Assembly: GCA_977006965.1 (NCBI GenBank)
Contig: OZ345367.1
Span: 1,798,001 to 1,862,000 of the forward strand
Origin: Phymatolithon calcareum
Lineage: Eukaryota; Rhodophyta; Florideophyceae; Hapalidiales
Direction of reading: 5' to 3'
DNA length: 64,000 bases
Below the pieces are notes generated by a model. That model was not told the DNA's origin, made no database searches, and saw only the letters and a list, made by a program, of their open reading frames with translations. A program made the translations under genes and the position numbers. Of the stretch, positions 1 to 10,665 are shown one piece after another. How positions within the stretch are numbered: position 1 is the stretch's first letter; every line of letters begins with the position of its first letter.

Positions 1-1775
1 ATCTCTGCTGCAGGACGATAATGCGACGTACTCAGCTTCCCCGGATGACAAGGTGATGACGGTTTGTCGGCGGCTTTTCCAATGGACGAGAGAGTTGTGG
101 ACACAGATAAGGTATCCCGTCGTGGACCTCCGTGTCTCAATATCTCCACCCCAATCGGCGTCAACGGACGCAGTGAGCGATGATGAATCCAGTTTGCCGT
201 TGCGACGGTAGTGAATGCCGAGGCTGGTACTACCGGCGAGGTATCGGAGACCACGTTTGACGAATTCCAGATGGCGATATGTGGGAGCGTGAGTGTGACA
301 GGCGAGTATCCCTACCGGGAAGCTTATGTCCGGTCTCGTGCACACTGCGAGGTACAAGAGGCCCCCGATTATCGCCCTGTATGCTGCGTGGTCCCGGCGA
401 TCTAGAACTTCTTCGTGTTGTACCGCAGGCATGAGGTTAGCTTCTACTGGCAACGGTGTTCGTGCCGGGTTGGCATTTTTTGTCCGTACTGCCGAAGAAG
501 TGTTTTCGCGTACCTCTCTTGATTTCAACTCTTTCGGACTTCGTGTGATCGTCCAGCCAATGAACGAACGCAGAGCCCCAAACATTCGAACATCGTACGT
601 CGCCTGCAGTTTGGCTTTGACGTCTTCGAGGAAGTTTCTGTCGTTCGACGCGAATGCTATGTCGTCCACTACCACGGCAATGATGAGGAATCTGTTTTGA
701 TCCTTCAATAAGTACAGCCGTTCATCGAATTTCGAAATGCAGAATCCCCAGCTGGTGAGCAATACGTGCAATGCTGATCCCCAGATGTTCCCGGCTTGCT
801 TTATACCGTAAATGGCCTTATCTAGACGGCACACGTGACCTGGCTTATCTTCTCTTCTTCAAGAGTTCGTGGGCTGTCGCATGTAAATGGGAACGTCGAT
901 CTTCCCGTACTGGTTCGCGTTGGATACACCGCCCCTTCGAGGATGATGTCTTCGCTGGCGACAAACGCGAGAAGCAATCGAATGGTTTCATGCGAGGGGA
1001 CTGGTGCGTACAGCGTGTCCGGGTCAAAATCGACATACGCTTCTTGGTAATCACCGCGAGCGTTTACCCTTGCTTTGCACAAGTACTGCGATCCTTCTGC
1101 ATCGAGTGGTTTGACCTTGAACACCCAAATGTATTGCAGGATGTCCATGTCCAGTGTGGGAATGACGTACGACCATGTGCCTCTCTTTATGTGGGCGTCA
1201 TAATCTCGATCCACGGCTGCAGTCCATGCTGGTTTTTGACACGCTTCTACAAACGATCGTGGTACCCGATCAGCTGCAATAGCTAGCGGATGTGCGAGGT
1301 TTGGATTCTCACGATGCAAAGAAGCATAGCAGTGGATGAGATGTGCCTCAGCGCTGGGGTTGTTGTCTTCTGCTTCGATGGATGCTCGTTGTGACAATCC
1401 GTCAAGAAGTGTGGATATACCTGGTAGATGGTTGTCCTGCATGACTTGAAAGTCTCTGCGGCGTACTACTTTGACGACTCCACGCGCCGGATTGAACACA
1501 CGGATGAGTCGCGTGTCACTTTCCATGCCGACAAATCGAGCGGGCTCCGATCTTAGAAGGAACTTCTTTCGTGCTGCTGTTGGTGATCGGTAAATGAACG
1601 CGAATCCGACCTGTCCGAATTCGACTACGTTTCTGAAGTCCACTTGGGCATTCGGGTGCCACTTCAGTATGGGCAGATCTCTGCCAAGTCGGCTTGATGG
1701 CGTGCGGTTGCGCAACCAGGTCGCGTGTTCGAGAGCCTCGCCCCAGAGTGTCTTTGGAAGTTCAGTGGCGAACAT
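1..1775 (-). pseudogene. pol: copia reverse transcriptase-RNase H
   Basis: The integrase C-terminus, an RVT_2-type reverse transcriptase and RNase H follow one another. After a frame break near 822 the minus strand reads LDKAIYGIKQAG and then VVVDDIAFASN, the RT catalytic box (usually YVDD). Further on, ADWGGD and LSSGEAEYVALSSC are the copia RNase H signature, running off the window at base 1. The tyrosine of YVDD is replaced by valine. At least one frameshift is present. Confidence 0.8.
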
Positions 1776-2276
1776 GAGTACTCTGGCTCTGACCCAGTGC
1801 TCTTGGACGAGTCTTTCGGCTGTTCCATTGCTCTCGGGTGCCTATGCAGGAGATGGTGGTAGGCGAATTCCTTGGTCGTAACAGAGCTGTACCACAACGC
1901 TGGAGAAGATTTAACCGGCGTTGTCCAGTCGAATGGTCTTGATGTGATGACAGTGTTCAACGAATTGCTTTTCTACTCTGGCCTTGTACTCCAGGAGAGC
2001 AGCTGAGAGATCTCTCCTTTCTTTGAGCAGCGTATTGTCGGATTTGGCTCTGAAAGCGTCTATGAAGTGAACGGCATTTTTCTCTCTGTTCAGCGTAGGG
2101 ATGAAGGGCCCTGAGATGTCAAGATGTATCTCCTGCATGGGATTGGTTGCAGAGATGCGAGATGGGTAAACTGGCGAGCGTTTCGACTTTGCAGTCAGGC
2201 ATGGGATACATTCCAAGTTGTTCATCGTGGATGAATGAAAACGAGGAACACTCGGCAATTGTTCTGCCAGCATCAT
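1664..2276 (-). pseudogene. copia integrase, zinc finger and core fragments
   Basis: ECIPCLTAKSKRSP matches the second half of the GAG-pre-integrase HHCC zinc finger. It is followed by EIHLDISGPF, the first catalytic Asp of the DDE core, and by IRLDNAG, the second catalytic Asp (usually LRSDNGGEF). A frame break follows, and the integrase C-terminal segment LWGEALEHATWLRNRTPS continues in the frame that leads into RT. The enzyme would insert element cDNA. This copy is broken. Confidence 0.75.
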
Positions 2277-2354
2277 GTAACGTTGTGCGCTCGGATGGCC
2301 AGTTTAGTTGTGCAAAGAGATGGCTTCTGGGTTGGAACGCTGTATGACTGCTGT

Positions 2355-3101
2355 CTATTTTCGAGAATTGTTGTCGGTTGTCAAATACATGTGATAAAGC
2401 CCGTCCACGCATGGATTTTCGTATGCTACATTCTTGGTCCGCTTGTGTTGGATGAAACAGCCATTGTAATCCCTGAAGTCATCCGCAAACAGAATGTTGT
2501 AGCGCTGCGCAAGGTAACAGAAAGCCAAGATATGTGAATGAAATTGTGGATCATGGTATGATTCGACTTGCATTCCTCCGTCAAGCGGTATCCAGATCAG
2601 TCCCTTTCCCAAGATGTTTGTGGTACCAAATGCGGCGGTCACCGTCTCTTTGGCGATACGTTCATACCGTATGAAATTGGACAGGTTTTGGCAAAAGTTG
2701 TGCGTCGCTTCCGAGCCAATGAGCGCGTGGTGCGACTTTTCCTTGTCAATCCTGGCCAGCGTGCTTCGGAATTGTACGACCACGCTGTTCGCACGGAACG
2801 GCCCTGAAGGGTCGTCGAATCTAGAGCCATTGCGTGGGTTTCCGAACGATGTGCGTCGGGACGGGTGAATGTATCCGCTCACATGGTTAGCCGATGCCTG
2901 TCCGTCGAAGTCATCCTCATCGAGTTGCTCGTGATATTGGGGCGTATACACTTCCAGTGCTTGATCGTGTCCAAAGTCATGTCCACGGCCGGTTGTGTGT
3001 TCCTCGCCGTCCTCGATATCCGCGCGAGCCTCTGTAATAGCCTCTCGTTCTTCCTCGACTGGATCAGAATGGTCTATAATAGCTTTGAGAGTACTCGGCA
3101 C
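2355..3101 (-). pseudogene. copia protease region, degenerate
   Basis: This 248-codon open stretch lies between gag and integrase, where copia protease belongs. It contains ALIGSEATHNF, which lines up with the protease active-site motif (usually DSGATHNF). The catalytic Asp is replaced by Gly and the motif is otherwise altered, so protease activity is unlikely. An acidic segment precedes it and a GAG-pre-integrase-like segment follows. The assignment rests on position and this one motif. Confidence 0.5.
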
Positions 3102-3105
3102 GTTT

Positions 3106-3883
3106 CTAGGGACAAAAACGGATGAAGTGTCCTACTTTTCCGCAGTAGTAACATATACCGTTGGTCGTGTTCCTTCCTCCTCGTCCGCGTCCGTTTTGTT
3201 CACGACGGTACGGTCTGCCATTCCGACCTCTCCAGCGCCCACGGTCTTGACCTCTGACAAATGCGGTGTTACTGCTCGGTTGGAAAATTTGGAGATTGTG
3301 CTGCTCGTTAACTGTTCTAGCGATCTCCACTTGAACAGCTTCCTTGAAGTTGTCGAAGTTGGACTCAGTAAGGGATGAAACCATGCCCAAAGGTGAAAAC
3401 TTCTCCGGTAAGGTGCGAAACAGTTTGTTGACTTTGTCCTTCTCAGTGACTTCTTCGTCCATCGTTGCTAACTCATCGCAAATTCCGAGAAACTTTGAGA
3501 TGTGCGCATCCCAGCTCTTTTTCTTGTCGAAGCGGAGAGAATCGAGTTTGTGTCGAAGGTTGAGGATAGTCTACGTGCTTGACGTGGTGTAAATCCGAGT
3601 AATTTCTTCTCACAGTTCTTTGGCCGTCTTATCGTCATCCTCGATAATCTTACGGGTTTGAGTCTGAGCAGCAGGACCGAGAGACAAGACGATATCCGCT
3701 TTGGCCCTTTGCTGACTTTGTCAGCCATTCTGCAGCGTCCTCGACGTCATCCGGTTCCTCGGAGAGTCCGACGAGATGAGGATCGTTCTTGCGAAGGTAC
3801 TGGTGAAGGCAACGTTTCCAGTGGATGAAGTCTGCAGCTTTGTTTAGCTGTGGGAGCTTGATGATGTCCCGGTCTCTGCCCAT
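3106..3883 (-). pseudogene. gag: copia gag, frameshifted
   Basis: The first ATG at 3883 opens a gag N-terminus (MGRDRDIIKLPQLNKAADF). After about 78 codons the frame is lost, and it resumes in another frame from 3462 with LFRTLPEKF, typical of copia gag (UBN2/retrotran_gag type). The C-terminus is an Arg/Gly-rich tract followed by a CCHC zinc knuckle, CYYCGKVGHFIRFC, which binds RNA in the capsid. The protein would package the element RNA in cytoplasmic particles. Frame breaks make this copy non-functional. Confidence 0.75.
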
Positions 3884-3910
3884 GGTTACGAAGCTTTTGC
3901 GTTTGTTAAC

Positions 3911-3927
3911 TTTCCGGTGCTACCATG
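3911..3927 (-). other. Possible 5' LTR end and primer-binding site
   Basis: On the minus strand an LTR-like CA ending is followed at once by TGGTAGCACCGG, about 40 bases before the gag start. Copia elements normally prime with a tRNA-complementary stretch starting TGG directly after the 5' LTR. The match to a particular tRNA was not checked. Confidence 0.3.
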
Positions 3928-4130
3928 TCAGAAAATGAGGATCTGTAGGATATTCTCTGTCTGTCTCTCCGGGAGGAGAACAGCAGCAGCAAGGTTTTTA
4001 TTGTTAGGTCTGTTGAGATTACAGATGATTCTCCGGAGGTGTAACCCTAAGGTACACGTGGAAAGAGAATTATATCTCGGCACTCACGGATCCAGCAGTG
4101 TCAGCAGCATTTATGATTAGTTCTTTCACA

Positions 4131-4855
4131 ATGGCTTATTTTCTTATTACGTAGTTGGAAACCGTATAATTACACGATTCTGGTTCCTTCTCAAGACGCT
4201 AAGCAGTAATTTTTTGAAACAGAAAGAACTTTGATATCGGATCTCAATTTCGACAGAAGGGAGAAAATAAAATGCTTTTTTCGCGGTGCAGGGAATCACT
4301 GGGGGAGCATGGTATCATTCTGGCCTGAAATTTATATGATTTATTTGGGCCCAAATGATGGTGTGCTTCCCAGTCGATACATGGCTTCCCCATTGGGAAT
4401 CTCCAAAGACGAGTACAAGCATGGCGTGCAATCCCATATGCAATTCCGGGGGCTCCTTTTCATTTGCAATCCCGGATTGCAATCCCAAAGAAAATCTCAA
4501 TCCATGAAGCAATTCCCCAAAATTGCAAATTCGAGCAAGTAACTTGGCAGCGCAATCAAATTGGCTCCACCCCTGGCAGTGATACCAAAGTACTCTCACC
4601 CAATATTGATTTTCTCCACAATGGCGCTTGAAAAAATATCAGCCTCAGGCATCTCAGCTGTGTCGTCCTGTCCCTTGAGCAGAGGATTTCTGGTAGTTTG
4701 GTCGATTCAATGGGAAACTTCTTTCTTTCTTTACTGCAGAAGACGTTAACTAAAGTTAACATCAGGGGTTGTCAAGCAACCCCTCATTGTTCACGAATTT
4801 GAGTACTTCAAGCGGTTTCTCCCTATATAAATCCTCTACCGTTTTAGGGCCTACT
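4131..4855. other. Intergenic, no gene seen
   Basis: No convincing coding sequence is present. The stretch 4430-4560 carries several TTGCAAT/ATTGCAA motifs in both orientations, which may be the edge of a decayed DNA element. Confidence 0.4.
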
Positions 4856-5461
4856 CTACCAATAGTCTGCCGTCAGAATTAAGTGATCAACACTTTCTTT
4901 ATTTCCACCTGGACAGGCCTTGCACATGGGGTCGTATTCCGCCGAGCCATCGTCCTTCCGGTGAAAAGCTGCTACCAGCGAGCAGCATTCTGCGGAAAGT
5001 TGATTTAGGATGACTTCGGTACGTCTGTGACTAATCCGGAGTTCTGGGGGTAGAAACTGTACACTTCTTGGTTTCATCGAATTGCGCGGTTTAATTATGG
5101 ACCCGGCGGCTTCCATGGTCAAGGGTACGCCTTGATGCGTCACGATATCTGATTCCGTAATGCCTCGACGAGCAAGCTCGTCGGCTTTCTCGTTCCCAGG
5201 TATCCCACAGTGGCTTGGAACCCAAATCGCCTCGATGGTGACGTTGCCCTCCATCAATGCCTCCATGGCTTCCCACAACGTCCTTGTCATTTCGCCATAC
5301 ATCCGAGGCTGTCCGGCCAATGCATCCAGGCAGCTCCTACTGTCGGTGAACCACCGAATGTGTTGTCCTGCATCGAATTCCAGTTGTTGTACGGCTTCGA
5401 AAGCTCGGACCGCCGCGAATACCTCGGCGTCGAAGGACGAACCGATCGCTCCCGTGCTCAT
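4856..5461 (-). pseudogene. LINE RNase H domain with C-terminal zinc motif
   Basis: The three visible RNase H signatures are FDAEVFAAVRAFEA (active-site Glu), WFTDSRSCLDAL (active-site Asp) and WVPSHCGIPGNEKADELA (His and last Asp). Downstream C..CPGGNKESVDHLIL resembles the terminal Cys/His motif of LINE ORF2. The domain would degrade the RNA strand during element copying. It is the 3' part of the RT fragment upstream, and a stop lies between GGAGI and the segment containing DAEVFA. It resembles a cellular RNase HI domain, but the context makes it LINE-derived. Confidence 0.7.
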
Positions 5462-6337
5462 GCCAATTTCCTTCAGTACGTTGTCCCCGCGTAAGATCTA
5501 GATACCTGCGCCACCGACCTGATTGGGGATGCTTCGGTACAGATCGAGAGTGTCGCCGTCCTCGTCGCAGATGTTGACGCGCATCCGGGAGTCAGTGGGG
5601 GACGTCTGATACGCGTGTTCGTCCCCATCGTCGTATATCAGCAGAATGTCCGGTTGTTTCCGATGTCGAGATTCAAACTTCCCGACGGCTGGGAGACCTC
5701 TGTGCTGAGCAGCGTCAAACGTCCTGAAGTTGGCGGTGTACCATCCTTCGTCCCATCGGACAGAAACTTCACTGATCTTTCATTTCCTTCCTGTGCCCAT
5801 ATGTCGATTTTTTCACTGCTTCTGTTTTTCTGTCTTCCTTTTTTTGTAATGCATGCTTATTTAAAGCCCTACAGACTTCCGAAGATATGGGTAAGGCTTC
5901 CTCTGATGCTACCTAGCTTTGTGCAGCTCACGAAACGCCTACCAGAATGGCGGACGGGAAAACTCAGGATTCAAGTTAATCCTATCTCACTCCTCTACGG
6001 GGTTGTTGGTGCTTGGACTCAACCGCTTTTTTTCTTCCGTACTGCTCTCTGTCCCGCTTTTTGTAAGGCTTTTCTCAAGTCGTCAAATTCCTCGAAAGAC
6101 TCAACGTCCTACGTTGCTTGCAATGTGTCCTCCTCTCTACCAGAATAATCTTCTGTCTCTTCCAGGTGCTTCTTGTGCCGTATGAGGCACAAGGAGTTCA
6201 TTTCCGCTTGATGTTTTCTTCACTAAAATAGGCCGAATGATCTTTCTGGACCAAGGCAAAGACCGCCTTTGAACTAAGGATCGCGACATAGCTATGGCGT
6301 TGCTGACGCAGAGCTTCTGCTTGAAGAAGAGCGAACT

Positions 6338-6526
6338 CTATCCCTTTGTTTTCTGGAATCCTAATTTGGAGACATGAAACTTGTACTTTCGTCGTATCAG
6401 CTTTTCCAGTGCCATTTCGATAAATTTTCGGATATGGCTATGTAGCGAAACTCGTCGATAGCTTTCCAGTTTGCCTATTTTTCCGGCCTTATAGACTGGG
6501 ACTACCTTAGTTCTTCTCCACGCCAT
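6338..6526 (-). pseudogene. LINE reverse transcriptase fragment
   Basis: MAWRRTKVVPVYKAGKIGKL followed by ESYRRVSLHSHIRKFIEMAL matches the LINE RT entry motif (W..A.VVP..K.G...ESYRPISLL....K..E). The usual YRPISL reads YRRVSL. The frame closes after 62 codons, so only the fingers region is visible. Confidence 0.65.
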
Positions 6527-7011
6527 TGGGGCTCAGTGTGGGCTGAACCCTCTCCTATCTCTTCTCCGGATATTTTTGCAGATCATAAATTGGCGATGTG
6601 AGCAAGAAACAGCCCTGGCGCGAGCTCCAAACCTTGCTTAGCGTTATCCCTGTAGCTCCGTGCGAGTGACCTTGCCATTTTTGATATTTTTGCGATAGCA
6701 AAAGCCGCGCGGAGCTTGTCGAGGAATCGGGTGTTTGACGTGTTCTCCACGACCGAGTCTGCCCTTTCCATCTTCGCCTAAAATCTTTTGTGTATCTCGG
6801 AGTCTACTTCATTTTCGACGGATGAGGTTTTCTGAAGAGCCAGTACGTTCTGTTGCCATTTCCGTGAGTTCCGCAGTCCAGAAGGAGGGTTGGGTCCTGT
6901 CCACATGAGGGTTTTAGGCCATTTAGAGTATTCACTATGTATTTCGTACATTTCGTTAAGGCTCGTCTCAGCACGACACTCTTTGAGTCGCGCGATTTGA
7001 GCGGGTATCAC

Positions 7012-9190
7012 AATGTTATATTCGACACGTCCGTTATTGTAATTAAGTGGATTTATTGAGAAGGTACCGTGAGTCCCACTTGAGGAAAGTCAGCACCTTG
7101 CGTAGCATTCTACTAGACTCGAAGCTTCAGTTGCCTTATTCAGAATTTTGCTGTATCTCATCAATGGCCCAGTCCACCTTGTTCTCCTCTGTGAGGGGAC
7201 ATGTAGGCTTCTGCGTGATGCTGTTGAGTGTTCTAACCGCTCGTGCTGCTTGACTGCCATTTCTTCTATCAACACGGCAGATTACTTGGAAAGTGACCTA
7301 CAAACCATCTTGCGCCGAGAATTCTGTGCCTGCTTTCTTTCATCATCACTGTTTGTTGCGGTAGACCATTTTTGGTAAAGGTGATTTTCCTGGCACGGCG
7401 TTATTCTTGCTGTTCGCAGACTCGTCGAAGGGCAAATCTGCCTTGGATATCAGATGGCGTGTTCGATTTTCGTATGCGGTCAAGCGTTTCGAGTTCCAGC
7501 TCTGCCCCTGCGTCGTTTGTCTCTTCCACAACCTTTCCAACTCTTGGTGTAACTTCGATAGCAAGAGCTGTCGGCGGAACTCCCATGGTTGTATTTGACA
7601 TAGCTTCATTACTAATGAAGCTATGTCAAAAACTAGTAGTCTTCTCCAGTGCCGCCGTGCCCACTTTCCACACAGTATCGCTGCGATGTCCTATTGGACT
7701 TTCACTGCTGCTTTCGAAACTTGGATTGTGTCGGGTGTTATATGCATGGCGGACTCATATACTGGCTTGGACACGTCTGTTGTCCAAAATCTCAGGATCG
7801 GGAAGTCCTCTTGCCGAAATAACTGCATTGGTCCTCGTAAGTGGCCCCCTTTCTGAAATTTTTAACCATTACAGGCTTGTGTTGATGACTACCAACCCAG
7901 GGTCCTGGGCGTGATGATGCTTTCCGGCTCTGTTTGCTTGCTTAGAAAGGCGTCGATACTACTTGCTCCATTGTAGTTGCATAGATCTGTTATAATTCAT
8001 GACGAAAATATACCATATTGCGTGGAACATCTGGAATTTGCGTGCATGACAACTTTATAAGGAGTGCACACGTCGCGTCCTTTCCACCACTAGAATGGAT
8101 CAGCACAAAACGTATCCCAGCTTCCACTCACACCGTTGGTACTGGTGCGCTGTTCTCTTCGTGGGACAGCACAGTCTAAGAATTCTTTTCAGAGCTGTCC
8201 CTACGCACGTTCCCTCACATGTTCAAATACTGAACTGCTCGCGTTAGTGACGAACAACACCCGCAGTGACGTGTACTGAAAGTGCACGACAAAGTCATAA
8301 CGTGTAGCGGCTGTGTAGCATCATCTATTCAAGAGGTGTAGAGCAGTAGCAGTCACGCAAAAAGTGTTGTGGCAGAGCAGTTCGTTTTAATCACAAAGAA
8401 ACAATGGCATGCACACTGTTGATTTCCTCTGTACCTATTCTTAGCCAGGAAATCGAAAAGGCAAAGAATGAGTATATATGCCGTGATGTGTTTGTTATGC
8501 CGGAGTTTTTGCCACTTAAACAGGCCGATTCCGAGTGGGTTATAGCCCTACTTTTGTTCACCGATGAAGAAAGAAACAGCGACAGCTTCAAATAATTATG
8601 CATCCAATTGAACATCGGTGATCTCTTGACTTCGTATGCTTCGCGTCGGGATCTCTTGAGGATAGCTGTCGATGGTCCATAGCATAACCTTTGGTATGTG
8701 GAAGAGAATTTGTTCCCGTCGACGCTGGGGAGTTTTATCAGCTTCGTCGCGAAGCGCTGCATTCGAGATCGAAGGGCCACAGTGCCGACTTTCAGATGCA
8801 TAAAAACAGAGATGCAACTTTTCACTTTTCCTAAAAGCCCCGGCCTTCTGTCCCGTAGCGGAATCATTCTCCTTGTTTTCTCCTTGTAAAATTTAAAAAT
8901 TCTCCAGCTAGCTTGCGAAAACGGCGCATGTTACCGTTTGTGCCACTCGTCCGCATGCAGCCGTGCATCCACCAGTCACATGTGATGGAGAGCTCTTGCT
9001 GGCAAACTAAATCCAACATTCGGACATGGCTTCTTTTTGCTAGCACTGTCGGTCTCTCATTCTGCTGGACATATGCATTAACAAGATTGACTTATTTTGC
9101 TTTAACAGCAGCCAGTGAAACTGCACAGCATGGCAAATGTGGGGAATCCGTTCTCTTCCAACTCGACACTAACAAATTCCACAAGGGCGC
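7012..9190. other. Gene-free stretch with short open frames only
   Basis: Apart from the palindrome at 7.6 kb, nothing here is recognisable. Overlapping open frames on both strands at 7.35-7.9 kb and 8.4-8.9 kb lack known motifs and conserved length. A segment near 7.31-7.37 kb has weak similarity, inverted, to 61.19-61.25 kb. Confidence 0.4.
7594..7630. repeat. Perfect 37-base palindrome (18-base arms, 1-base centre)
   Basis: The left arm reads TTTGACATAGCTTCATTA. A single C at 7612 is followed by the exact reverse complement. It would form a cruciform or a tight hairpin in RNA. No gene is clearly attached to it. Confidence 0.9.
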
Positions 9191-9193
9191 GAG

Positions 9194-9202
9194 GATTATA
9201 AA
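9194..9202 (+). promoter_or_regulatory. TATA-like box upstream of glycosyltransferase
   Basis: GATTATAAAAG lies about 25 bases before the first ATG and 52 bases before the second. If transcription starts some 30 bases downstream, the second ATG (9253) is the better start. Confidence 0.45.
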
Positions 9203-9252
9203 AGAGAACATGACCCTTCACTTCAATGATCTCTCCGTCCGACGAGCACGCC

Positions 9253-10665
9253 ATGATCAATCCATTTCTTTTGACTGCCGGGTCAAGAGGCGATGTCGAA
9301 CCTCTTCTCGCCCTGTCCACCGCTCTATCGAGCTCATCTAGTGTCGAGCTCACAGCTCTATGCATTCCCTCGGACTACACTCATTTGGCTCCAACGGAAA
9401 CAGACCGCTTCAAAGTCGTCAGTTTTGAATTCTCGCTCCACCGCTTCTTTGACTCAATTCCGGCATTCCGCTCTCACCTGGAGGGACACGAGACTGTAAA
9501 CCGCAACCCAGAACAAGAATGCAGCCTTATGGGGATTCTTCTCCGTGACTTACTTCCCCATACCAAACGAATATATTCATACGCTGAGGCATCTAACTGC
9601 ACTGTCATCGTCACAGCATTCTTTACTTTCCCCATCGCACAAATCATCGCTGAAAAGCTACAGATACCGATCATTTTGCTCCAGCTCTCGCCCGCCGTAC
9701 CTTCGCGCTATTACCCACATCTAATGCTACACGCTGAGGACTGTGCTGCTGCGATACGCGCTCTTCAACAAGGAGACGTCCTAACATACAAATGCGACAA
9801 GAACATTGACAGCCACATCAGCTATCTTGAAAAATGTCTTACCCCTTGCATTGAAACCATGAACAAAGTACGAGCCGATTTTGGACTCGCTCCCACGTCC
9901 ATCCAAGATATTTGCGAAAAGCGTTCCAACCCGAACACACATGTCTTTGTAGCAGTTCAGTCCCAGCTCATGCCGCGCGCCCCGGACATGTCCGCGAATG
10001 TGCACATTGTGGGCTCTTTAGCATCGGCTTACATTCCGGCCACCTGGGATCCCGAGCAGGCACAACCGGAGCTGAGTTTGTTCTTGCGATCTGGACATCC
10101 TCCCGCCGTGGTGTCCTATGGCTCCATGGAAGCACAAGGGGTAGCTCCTGCATTGATGCGCGGGCTTCTGTCCGGCATGAAACAAGCAGGCGTACAGCGC
10201 GTTGTCATAGTGCCTGGTCATGCAGATCTCGGGCTCCAACATCTAGACAAACAGTCGGATGCGTCACTACTTTTATGGGCGAAGGGACGCGTTTTTGTCA
10301 CAAGCGGTAACGTGCAGTTCTCATGGTTGCTGCCGCAATGTGAGATGATTTTCTGTCACTGCGGAGCTGGAACCACTAGTGCGGCATTGCGAGCAGGCAT
10401 ACCGATTTTAGGGACACCCATTATCGTAGACCAGATCTTTTTCGCCGAGCTTATCAAGCGGATGGAACTTGGAGAGCGGGTTGGTACAGTAGGACTACCA
10501 AGTGTCACGGTTGAACATGTTTATCAGGGAATTATGTCCGTGAGAAGAAATGTGGTGCGCGAGACGGTGAGGAAGTATTGCGTCCAACAAAGTCGTCTGG
10601 AAGAGAGTGTGGAGTATGTTGGTCGTTTAGTGGAACGTATTTCTATTGACTCTCATGGGCGTTGA
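9253..10665 (+). CDS. GT1-family glycosyltransferase, sterol glucosyltransferase-like
   Basis: This is probably a UDP-sugar:lipid or sterol glycosyltransferase (GT1/GT28 fold). The N-terminus FLLTAGSRGDVEPLLALS matches the GSRGDVQP acceptor-domain motif of sterol glucosyltransferases (UGT80/Atg26 type). The C-terminal nucleotide-sugar motif is also visible: CHCGAGTTSAALRAGIPILG, then TPIIVDQIFFAE, equal to the family's HGGAGT...P...DQ.F.A. There is no signal peptide or membrane segment, so a cytosolic enzyme is likely. One uninterrupted frame of about 470 residues is close to the catalytic core length of the family without the N-terminal PH/GRAM domains of Atg26. I chose the ATG at 9253 because the TATA box sits very close to the upstream in-frame ATG at 9226, which would add nine residues. 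The exact substrate cannot be read from the sequence. Confidence 0.85.
   Translation: MINPFLLTAGSRGDVEPLLALSTALSSSSSVELTALCIPSDYTHLAPTETDRFKVVSFEFSLHRFFDSIPAFRSHLEGHETVNRNPEQECSLMGILLRDLLPHTKRIYSYAEASNCTVIVTAFFTFPIAQIIAEKLQIPIILLQLSPAVPSRYYPHLMLHAEDCAAAIRALQQGDVLTYKCDKNIDSHISYLEKCLTPCIETMNKVRADFGLAPTSIQDICEKRSNPNTHVFVAVQSQLMPRAPDMSANVHIVGSLASAYIPATWDPEQAQPELSLFLRSGHPPAVVSYGSMEAQGVAPALMRGLLSGMKQAGVQRVVIVPGHADLGLQHLDKQSDASLLLWAKGRVFVTSGNVQFSWLLPQCEMIFCHCGAGTTSAALRAGIPILGTPIIVDQIFFAELIKRMELGERVGTVGLPSVTVEHVYQGIMSVRRNVVRETVRKYCVQQSRLEESVEYVGRLVERISIDSHGR

Larger units (their letters stand above)
1..4130 (-). mobile_element. Ty1/copia LTR retrotransposon, truncated by window edge
   Basis: Reading the minus strand from about 4.1 kb down to base 1 gives the copia order: gag, protease-like region, integrase, reverse transcriptase, RNase H. 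Integrase before RT is what separates copia from gypsy elements. A leader with a TATA-like stretch near 4.07 kb precedes gag. The reading frame is broken several times, so the copy looks dead. The 3' LTR lies outside the window. The outer edge of the 5' LTR was not found, so the 4130 boundary is approximate. Confidence 0.85.
4856..7011 (-). mobile_element. Decayed LINE (non-LTR retrotransposon) ORF2 remnant
   Basis: In minus-strand order this holds an RT N-terminal piece (about 6.5 kb), broken sequence, and a well-preserved RNase H domain ending in a Cys/His cluster (4.86-5.46 kb). RT followed by RNase H and a terminal CCHC-like motif fits I/Jockey-like LINEs that carry RNase H. The RT-to-RNase H distance is short, suggesting internal deletion. 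The 5' end could not be placed; weak coding signal continues to about 7.0 kb. Confidence 0.7.

Noticed and set aside
4856-5461. A cellular RNase HI gene
   Set aside because: The RT fragment upstream and the terminal Cys/His cluster fit a LINE ORF2 remnant better.
7311-7372. A shared repeat with 61190-61250 (inverted)
   Set aside because: Similarity is limited to a short translated stretch around REFC.CFLS and may be chance; too weak to annotate.
9102-9365. Minus-strand frame overlapping the glycosyltransferase start
   Set aside because: Antisense to a well-supported gene, no motif.
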